Positions 58,411 through 64,000 of a stretch of 64,000 nucleotides of DNA are shown here, piece after piece. The position numbers were made by a program, and so were the translations under genes. Origin of the DNA: an uncultured Christensenella sp. (lineage in GTDB: Bacteria; Bacillota; Clostridia; Christensenellales; Borkfalkiaceae); NCBI GenBank assembly GCA_910585685.1, contig CAJUEO010000004.1:1-64000 (forward strand). Direction: 5' to 3'. The notes under the pieces are model-generated. The model was not told where the DNA came from. It saw nothing but the letters and a program-made list of their open reading frames with translations, and ran no database searches. Each line of letters opens with the position of its first letter. Position 1 is the first letter of the stretch.

Positions 58411-58468
58411 ATTATAGCGCAAAAAATTATAAATTTCAATTGACTTTGCCAATATTTTCAATTATAAT
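58411..58468. promoter_or_regulatory. Abutting divergent promoters (yfbR-like and thiT)
   Basis: Minus strand: TTGAAA (58434-58439), 17 nt, TATAAT (58411-58416). Plus strand: TTGACT (58440-58445), 17 nt, TATAAT (58463-58468). The two -35 boxes touch, so polymerases would compete for the same region. Confidence 0.75.
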
Positions 58469-58481
58469 TTAATTAGTTTAA

Positions 58482-58564
58482 TACCGTCGGGGGTGTCCGT
58501 AAAATTTTAATACGGGCTGAGATTATACCCTTTGAATCGGCAAGGTCATGCTTGAGCGATAGTA
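58482..58564 (+). ncRNA. TPP riboswitch (thi element)
   Basis: The conserved TPP aptamer elements occur in order: GGGGGTGTCC, GGGCTGAGAT, ATACCCTTTGAA, then a GGTCATGCTTGAG arm closing on the outer stem (TAC/GTA). It regulates the thiT gene, with a terminator at 58582-58610. Confidence 0.9.
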
Positions 58565-58581
58565 CAAAGAGAAATTTCTTA

Positions 58582-58610
58582 CGTTCCCTGTTTTTTGGGA
58601 GCGTTTTTTT
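58582..58610 (+). terminator. TPP riboswitch expression-platform terminator
   Basis: CGTTCCC pairs with GGGAGCG (one G-U) around an 8-nt loop, then seven T. Expected to form when TPP binds. Confidence 0.85.
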
Positions 58611-58638
58611 ATGTTTTCGGCGGTAAAAGGAGTAAAAA

Positions 58639-59820
58639 ATGGTTTCTACGCTACTCTCTTTCGGCACCATGCTCGAAGACACTCGCAGATACTTTGCAAA
58701 CTTCGACGGTTTGACAAATACCTGCCGCACAATTGCACTGTGGATTTCTCTTGCGCTGGTTATCGCGTTTGCAATAACTAAAATTTATCCTCTTATATTC
58801 GGCAAAGTTTCTAAAAAGTACAACGAAGAACAACTAAAAGCGACCTCTCCCATAATAAACGGCATATGGATTGTGATTGCGCTGACATTTGCAACCGCCT
58901 TTATAGCAACCTTTTTGACTTGCTATTTTGTCGAAGTTGCCGCAGGAGAAGAATCACTTGTGCCCATACTGTTCTACCCCATACTCGTTATGGTTATTGC
59001 GGTTATAGCAAGCGCAATAGCAATTGCCGTAAAGCCCTTAAAGCTGACGAAAATAGTTTGCGCGGCGGTTTGCGGCGCAGCGCTTACCTCAGTTATTATC
59101 TGTATGGTATGTTACTACGCCACAGGAGAGGCAGGTGAAGCTTTCAGTGACGTCGGGCTGTACATTTCGGCTTGCGTTATTACCGCCGCAATTGTCGTGC
59201 TTGCCTTTTTTTCGGACAGGAACAGTCAACCCTTTACCTCTCGCTCGATTGCGTTTGCCGCAGTCTGCGTCGCGCTTAGCTTCGCGCTATCATATGTAAG
59301 AATTTTCAGGCTGCCTATGGGCGGAAGCATTACCTTTGTTTCGATGCTGCCTCTTATGCTCTACTCGTTTATGTTCGGCGCGAAAAAGGGCATACTTGCA
59401 GGCTTTATTCTCGGCACATTGCAGGCGTTGCAGGACCCGTGGATTATTCATCCGGCACAGTTCGCGCTCGACTATGCGGTGGCTTATTCGGCAATAGGGC
59501 TTGTGGGCTGTATCCGCGGATTCGGATTTTTTGAGGGTAAAATGCGCGCACAAATAACCTTGGGCGCCGTAATAGGCGGCACGTTTAGATTTTTGTGCCA
59601 CTACTTCGCAGGAGTTTTTGCGTTCGGCTCGTACGGCGCAGGCTTTGCCGAGGAATACGAAATACCTCTGCTTGCAAACGCGTATTTTTACTCGTTCGTA
59701 TATCAATGTATGTACATAATACCCGAAATTTTGCTTGTTACCGTAGTCGCGGTTCTGCTGCTTTCGTCAAGTAATTTCAAATCGCAAATCAATAAATATT
59801 CAACTTTAAAGAGCTTATAA
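58639..59820 (+). CDS. thiT: Thiamine ECF transporter S component ThiT with N-terminal extension
   Basis: The C-terminal half (about 200-393) is a ThiT-type S component: RSIAFAAVCVALSFALSYVRIFRLPMGGSITFVSMLPL, GAKKGILAGFILGTLQALQDPWIIHPAQFALDYAVAYSAIGL, with the thiamine-binding Trp/His region. The N-terminal about 195 residues add four or five hydrophobic segments, so at 393 residues it is double the usual length (about 190). Control by a TPP riboswitch supports thiamine as substrate. Role of the extension is unknown. GGAG precedes the ATG. Confidence 0.88.
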   Translation: MVSTLLSFGTMLEDTRRYFANFDGLTNTCRTIALWISLALVIAFAITKIYPLIFGKVSKKYNEEQLKATSPIINGIWIVIALTFATAFIATFLTCYFVEVAAGEESLVPILFYPILVMVIAVIASAIAIAVKPLKLTKIVCAAVCGAALTSVIICMVCYYATGEAGEAFSDVGLYISACVITAAIVVLAFFSDRNSQPFTSRSIAFAAVCVALSFALSYVRIFRLPMGGSITFVSMLPLMLYSFMFGAKKGILAGFILGTLQALQDPWIIHPAQFALDYAVAYSAIGLVGCIRGFGFFEGKMRAQITLGAVIGGTFRFLCHYFAGVFAFGSYGAGFAEEYEIPLLANAYFYSFVYQCMYIIPEILLVTVVAVLLLSSSNFKSQINKYSTLKSL

Positions 59821-59856
59821 ATAAACGCCTCGCGCAATTGCGCGAGGCGTTTATTT
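59819..59856. terminator. Bidirectional terminator between thiT and rseP
   Basis: A perfect 38-nt palindrome with arms AAATAAACGCCTCGCGCAA and its complement separates the convergent genes. Confidence 0.85.
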
Positions 59857-60989
59857 TAACATCTGACAAACTGTAAAACGTCGACTAGAATAGCAAAGCC
59901 TATAATGAGGAAAAATCCCACGGCGTGAATTATTGCCTCTATCTTTCGCGGTACGGGCTTTCTGAAAACCCATTCAATCAAACAGAAAATAACCTTACTG
60001 CCGTCGAGCGCCGGTATAGGCAACAAGTTGAACACGGCAAGGTTTACGCCTATATACGCCGCTATCTCAAAGAAGCTTTGCGCGCTTTGCGCGGCTATCT
60101 GCGAAGTTAGCTTTATCGTCGTTACCGGTCCGCCCATTGCAGTCAACGAAAGTTTGCCCGTCAATAGTTCTCCAAGCACCTGAAATATTGTGCCTGCAAC
60201 CTTGAACGAGTAGACAAATGAATTGCCCAGCGTTTCAAAAAAGGAGTAGCGGTAATTTTCCGCGAAAACGTTCCAATACTCTCCCTCCTCGCGTATGACG
60301 GTGCCAAGCCCGACAGCGCGCCATAACCTGCTTACCTGCGACGAGCTTTCAAAATTGCAATCTTCACGCAGTTTTATTACCGTTTCCATCTCTTCTCCGC
60401 CGCGATTTACGAGAAAAGTAACGTTTTCCCCCTGCTTTTTTCCGTTTAACGCGTTCATCATATCGGTTACGAGATATACCGTTTTGCCATCGACCTTTAA
60501 AATAAGGTCGTTTTCTTCAAAGCTGTACTCCCGATAAATTGCCGCCTCTTCCTCGGTTTTGAACTCCTGCACTCCGCCTATGCGAAAGACCATTTGCCCG
60601 AACGCAAACATTGAAACAATTATCAAAAGCAACGCAAGCGCATAGTTCATTAAAGGTCCGGAAATAAGCACTATTATCCGCTTCCAAGGGGCTTTATTGT
60701 TGAACGCGTTTTCGCTTTCTTGGGTGCCGTCAGTCCCGTCCTCTCCGTCAAACGCGCAAAAACCGCCGAGTGGCAGCGCGCGTATCGAAAAAATTTCACC
60801 CGTCTTTTTCGACGTGCGCTTAAATAGCTTAGGTCCGAAACCTATTGCAAACTCGTTTATTTTAAATTTAAGAATTTTACCGGCAATATAATGACCAAAC
60901 TCGTGTATGGTTATCATTGCAAGCAGAATGAGAATTGCAAGAAGGACAGAGCCAACTGTTGCAAGTACGGAAGTTGCTGAAAGTATCAT
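59856..60989 (-). CDS. rseP: Site-2 intramembrane metalloprotease RseP
   Basis: The 377-residue M50 protease has the zinc motif in MITIHEFGHYIAGK (TM1), the PDZ domain (about 150-235, ENDLILKVDG), and the C-terminal NLLPIPALDGSKVIF with the third ligand Asp. It cleaves membrane-spanning regulators. The last gene of the frr-uppS-cdsA-dxr-rseP run here, 8 bp after dxr. Confidence 0.95.
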   Translation of the reverse strand: MILSATSVLATVGSVLLAILILLAMITIHEFGHYIAGKILKFKINEFAIGFGPKLFKRTSKKTGEIFSIRALPLGGFCAFDGEDGTDGTQESENAFNNKAPWKRIIVLISGPLMNYALALLLIIVSMFAFGQMVFRIGGVQEFKTEEEAAIYREYSFEENDLILKVDGKTVYLVTDMMNALNGKKQGENVTFLVNRGGEEMETVIKLREDCNFESSSQVSRLWRAVGLGTVIREEGEYWNVFAENYRYSFFETLGNSFVYSFKVAGTIFQVLGELLTGKLSLTAMGGPVTTIKLTSQIAAQSAQSFFEIAAYIGVNLAVFNLLPIPALDGSKVIFCLIEWVFRKPVPRKIEAIIHAVGFFLIIGFAILVDVLQFVRC

Positions 60990-60997
60990 TAAGTCCT

Positions 60998-62101
60998 TTA
61001 ATTTATTAGTTTATTGACGACGTACCGCGCCTTATCTCGCGCCGCAGAGTCAATCTGTTCAAGCTGAGTATAGCTTGTAATCTCCTCGCGCGCAAAGCTT
61101 GATACGCTTTCCGCCACCACTGAATATATTTGAGTAAATTTTATTTTATTGTCTAAAAATGCTTCGACTGCCACCTCGTCCGCCGCGTTTAAGACGCAAG
61201 GCATAGTGCCGCCGCTATTGCCGCATTCCAGCGCAAGATTGAAAAGAGGATAGTCCACGGCGTTTACAGGCAAAAATTCAAGCGAAAAAGCACGGGCAAA
61301 ATCAAGCTTTTTAACGCCCGTACTATGCCGCTCGGGATAGCTTAAAGCAAGCTGAATGGGAACGAGCATACTCGGCGTACCAAGCTGAGCCATTACCGCG
61401 CCGTCGCAAAATTCAACGAGGGAATGCACCACGCTGTCGGGCTGAATTACAGTCTGAATTTTGGAATAGGGCGCGTTGTACAGCTCGTGAGCCTCTATTA
61501 CCTCGTAGCCCTTGTTCATAAGCGTGGCGCTGTCGATAGTAATTTTTTTGCCCATTTGCCAGGTAGGGTGATTTAACGCCTGTTGCGGCGTAACTTTTTC
61601 AAGCATCTGGGAAGTATAGCCCCTGAACGCGCCGCCGCTTGCTGTAATAATCAGCCTTTCGAACTGTGCGCCGCGGTCATAGCCGAGGCACTGCCAGATT
61701 GCAGAATGCTCGCTGTCGACGGGAATAATTTCAACGCCGCGTTTATTTGCAAGGTCGGTTACAAGTTTACCTCCGCAGACAAGCGTTTCCTTATTTGCAA
61801 GCGCAAGCGTTTTGCCGCAATTAATAGCGCAAAGGCTGTATTCAAGCCCCGAAAAGCCGCCTGCGGCATTGAAAACAACGTCCGCGTCGCACTGAGCGAC
61901 AATTTCAACCGCCTTTGCTTTATCCTCGCAAGCCGCCGCCCAGAATTGGGGAGCAAACTCTGCGATTTGGCATTCGAGCTCGGCAGAAAGCCTGTTTGCA
62001 ATAAGCGCGACTATTTTGTACTGCGAAGAATGGCTTCGCACAACGTCGAGAACCTGCCTTCCTATCGAACCCGTCGAACCTATCAGAGCAATCTTTTTCA
62101 T
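60998..62101 (-). CDS. dxr: 1-deoxy-D-xylulose 5-phosphate reductoisomerase
   Basis: NADPH enzyme of the MEP isoprenoid pathway. The 367-residue protein has IALIGSTGSIGRQVLDV (NADPH loop), LANKETLVCGG, VDSEHSAIWQCL, TASGGAFRGY and the C-terminal helical domain. Isoprenoids here serve undecaprenyl synthesis by the adjacent uppS. Confidence 0.97.
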   Translation of the reverse strand: MKKIALIGSTGSIGRQVLDVVRSHSSQYKIVALIANRLSAELECQIAEFAPQFWAAACEDKAKAVEIVAQCDADVVFNAAGGFSGLEYSLCAINCGKTLALANKETLVCGGKLVTDLANKRGVEIIPVDSEHSAIWQCLGYDRGAQFERLIITASGGAFRGYTSQMLEKVTPQQALNHPTWQMGKKITIDSATLMNKGYEVIEAHELYNAPYSKIQTVIQPDSVVHSLVEFCDGAVMAQLGTPSMLVPIQLALSYPERHSTGVKKLDFARAFSLEFLPVNAVDYPLFNLALECGNSGGTMPCVLNAADEVAVEAFLDNKIKFTQIYSVVAESVSSFAREEITSYTQLEQIDSAARDKARYVVNKLIN

Positions 62102-62136
62102 AACTATTATACCCGAAAATTTTTATTTAATGACAA

Positions 62137-62156
62137 AATGCCGCTTCCGCGGCATT
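62137..62156 (-). terminator. Hairpin between cdsA and dxr
   Basis: AATGCCGC/GCGGCATT (8 bp) with a GGAA tetraloop on the minus-strand RNA, then TTGTCATTAAAT; a partial terminator or processing site within the operon. Confidence 0.55.
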
Positions 62157-62184
62157 AATATATTTTATATTTAGTTAAAAACAA

Positions 62185-63168
62185 TTAAATTATCGTTCCG
62201 AAGCTCAATAAAATTACTACTCCGCAGAACAACGTGCTGTCAAACCTGTCCAAAATTCCGCCGTGACCGGGCAAGAGCGTGCCCATATCCTTAATTTTGC
62301 ACTCGCGCTTTACCGCACTTTCAAATAAATCGCCTATTTGGCAAACTACCGACGAGCAAAGTCCGACGAGAATGAACGATAAAAGCGGACTGAAATTAGT
62401 GCTGCGCGTGACAAGAGTTGTAGCGTCCATATACGCGCCGAGATAGAATATGACGTAATAGCACATAAGTCCGCCGAGCAGACCGCCTATCAAGCCGCCG
62501 ATACTGCCAATTACCGTTTTGTTGGGGGAAAGCTTGGGTGCGAGCTTAAAGGGAATATATTTTTTCAACAGCGAACCGACTACGTATGCGCCCGTATCCG
62601 TCAGAACGGGACATATAGAAAGCACGAGTATTGCCGCCATTGAATTTACCGTTAAATGATTGTTTGCGGCAAGTATTGTTGAAAACACTCCGCAATAAAG
62701 CATACAGAACACGCAGTATATCGTGCCCTTGACCGTGCTTTGCTCGGGGTCGAAAACCGAAGTTGCCGCAAGAAAGAGCATATACACTATGAACGCGCAG
62801 GCAACCGCGAGCATACCCGAACCTTGGGTTTGGGGAATCATTTCCATTATGACGTAGAGCGGTACCGTAACCGCGCAAAACGCAATTGTAAACGAGCGCT
62901 GCGGCGTTGAAAAACGGAACGCGCCGCCGTTTGTTTTCTCGATAGCTCGCATAAATTCATAGGCACCGATGACCGAAATAGCCACGAAAACCGCGTCAAA
63001 ACCCAGTGCGCCCCAACCGCCGGCAACGTTGCCCCAGGGCGTAGCCCACTTTAATGCGCAAAGCGCAAGCCACACCACAACGTAAATTACCGAGGTAATT
63101 GTTCTTTTCTGAAACGAAGTCAAGCTACGTTTTTGCGTCTGTTGTTCATTTTTTACTGTCTGTTCCAA
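62185..63168 (-). CDS. cdsA: Phosphatidate cytidylyltransferase
   Basis: Makes CDP-diacylglycerol for phospholipids. A membrane protein of about 327 residues with eight or so hydrophobic segments and the C-terminal signature SAVKRECKIKDMGTLLPGHGGILDRFDS. The start is not fixed: TTG at 63168 has AAAGG 8 nt upstream, and GTG at 63177 is the longest frame. Between uppS and dxr. Confidence 0.93.
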   Translation of the reverse strand: MEQTVKNEQQTQKRSLTSFQKRTITSVIYVVVWLALCALKWATPWGNVAGGWGALGFDAVFVAISVIGAYEFMRAIEKTNGGAFRFSTPQRSFTIAFCAVTVPLYVIMEMIPQTQGSGMLAVACAFIVYMLFLAATSVFDPEQSTVKGTIYCVFCMLYCGVFSTILAANNHLTVNSMAAILVLSICPVLTDTGAYVVGSLLKKYIPFKLAPKLSPNKTVIGSIGGLIGGLLGGLMCYYVIFYLGAYMDATTLVTRSTNFSPLLSFILVGLCSSVVCQIGDLFESAVKRECKIKDMGTLLPGHGGILDRFDSTLFCGVVILLSFGTII

Positions 63169-63185
63169 AATTAGCACCTTTAAAA

Positions 63186-63872
63186 TTAAATGTTTCCAAA
63201 ACGCCTTTCACGCTTTGAATATTCTTCCAAAGCCTTTAAAAATTGCCGCTTATTGAAGTCGGGAAAATAGACGTTTGTAAAATATAGTTCGGCATAAGCC
63301 GCCTGATATACAAGAAAATTCGACAGCCGCTTTTCTCCGCCCGTCCGTATTATAAGGTCGGGGTCGGGTATGTCGGCAGTATAAAGATAGTTTGCAAACT
63401 GCTCTTCGTCAACAGCTTTGCCGCCCTCTACGGCGCGGTTTACGGCTTTTAATATTTCACTGCGCGAACCGTAGTTTATAGCGAAAACCAAAGTAAACTC
63501 GGCGGTTTCGGGCATTGTTTTTTGACTTTCTTCCAAAGTCTTTCGTATATCCTCGGGAAGAATAGACAAATCGCCTATTATCCTTATTTTTGCGCCGCGC
63601 GCGTAAAGCTTTTTGACGTTTTCGGTAAAATATTTTCGGATAAGCTCAAATAGCGCTTCGATCTCTTCCTTGGGTCTTTTAAAGTTTTCCGTGGAGAGAA
63701 CATAGACGGTAAGATATTTTACGCCGCAGTCCTGAGCGCACTCGGCAAGCTTTATCATAGCGTCCATACCCGATTTATGCCCGAACGAACGGGGCATAAG
63801 TCGCTTTTTAGCCCATCTGCCGTTGCCGTCCATTATTACCGCAACGTGGCGCGGAATATTCAGGCTGGGCAT
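63186..63872 (-). CDS. uppS: Isoprenyl (undecaprenyl) pyrophosphate synthase
   Basis: Cis-prenyltransferase that builds the C55 lipid carrier for peptidoglycan. The 228-residue protein has HVAVIMDGNGRWAKKR (catalytic Asp), GHKSGM, TVYVLSTENFKRP and PDPDLIIRTGGEKRLSNFLVYQAAYAELYF. It overlaps frr by 1 nt (TAATG). Confidence 0.97.
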   Translation of the reverse strand: MPSLNIPRHVAVIMDGNGRWAKKRLMPRSFGHKSGMDAMIKLAECAQDCGVKYLTVYVLSTENFKRPKEEIEALFELIRKYFTENVKKLYARGAKIRIIGDLSILPEDIRKTLEESQKTMPETAEFTLVFAINYGSRSEILKAVNRAVEGGKAVDEEQFANYLYTADIPDPDLIIRTGGEKRLSNFLVYQAAYAELYFTNVYFPDFNKRQFLKALEEYSKRERRFGNI

Positions 63873-64000
63873 TAAACGGTCATTATCTCCTTATCCTTGG
63901 CAGCAACCGCGCTTTCAATTTTTGAAATAGCGTCGGCTACCGCTTTTTCAACGTCCTTTTCGCAAGCGGCGTATTCGTCCTCGGAAAGAACCTTGTCGGT
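63872..64000 (-). CDS. frr: Ribosome recycling factor, C-terminal part (runs off window)
   Basis: The last 42 codons are present and read ...VLSEDEYAACEKDVEKAV...KDKEIMTV, matching the C-terminal helix of RRF (SEDxxxxxEKxVQK...AAKEKEIM). The 5' part lies beyond position 64000. Its TAA overlaps the uppS ATG, fitting the frr-uppS order of Firmicutes. Confidence 0.93.
   Translation of the reverse strand, partial: TDKVLSEDEYAACEKDVEKAVADAISKIESAVAAKDKEIMTV

Noticed and set aside
1..64000. tRNA or rRNA genes, CRISPR arrays, IS elements
   Set aside because: I found no TTCRA-type T-arm with acceptor stem in any gap, no regularly spaced repeats and no transposase or terminal inverted repeats.

Overview
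The window (about 44 percent G+C by eye, genes overwhelmingly on the minus strand) is chromosomal housekeeping DNA from a Firmicutes-type bacterium, most likely an uncultured member of class Clostridia. The evidence is gene order: it carries compressed versions of the classic Bacillus/Clostridium blocks yicC-gmk-rpoZ-priA-def-fmt-rsmB-rlmN-rpe, rpmB / asp23-fakA-recG, ylxM-ffh-rpsP-khpA-rimM-trmD-ylqF-rnhB, comM-dprA-topA-trmFO-hslV-hslU and frr-uppS-cdsA-dxr-rseP. A 22-codon reading frame between rpe and rpmB looks like spoVM, which suggests an endospore-forming ancestry. I see no rRNA, tRNA, insertion sequence, prophage or CRISPR array.

Layout. 1-3.3 kb: a 33-codon peptide gene, a sugar-isomerase-like protein, two hypotheticals, and a cysteine desulfurase-like enzyme divergent from a DUF3343 sulfur/selenium-carrier-like protein; then nth. 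3.9-8.7 kb: str operon rpsL-rpsG-fusA plus separately promoted tuf. 8.7-15.1 kb: WG-repeat lipoprotein, recG, fakA, asp23, rpmB. 15.1-25.2 kb: dipeptidase, spoVM-like, then the yicC-to-rpe operon, and a nitrilase-fold protein lacking its catalytic cysteine. 25.2-29.9 kb (plus strand): M1 peptidase lipoprotein, corA behind a leader peptide/attenuator, FmdB zinc ribbon, M23 peptidase and a 22-codon gene. 29.9-34.8 kb: tsaE-tsaB-rimI-hydrolase-murF-ddl operon. 34.9-39.7 kb: lipoprotein, FMN-riboswitch-controlled ribU, degV, glyA. 39.7-55.4 kb: translation, tRNA modification, proteolysis and DNA uptake genes. 55.6-59.8 kb: small hypothetical, cation/H+ antiporter, a promoter-to-terminator transcription unit carrying only mini-ORFs, YfbR-like nucleotidase, TPP-riboswitch-controlled thiT. 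59.9-64 kb: rseP, dxr, cdsA, uppS and the 3' end of frr.

The genes mostly serve translation (ribosomal proteins, elongation factors, rRNA and tRNA modification, SRP), envelope building (uppS, cdsA, dxr, ddl, murF) and DNA maintenance. Two ECF-type vitamin S components under FMN and TPP riboswitches point to uptake of riboflavin and thiamine.

The most interesting material lies in the gaps: the spoVM-like gene, the corA leader peptide with mutually exclusive hairpins, the mini-ORF unit at 57.4-57.8 kb with five Shine-Dalgarno-like motifs, two other strongly promoted micro-genes, and a recurrent leaderless promoter geometry with ATG exactly 6 nt after the -10 box. All assignments come from reading the sequence; no database search was run.
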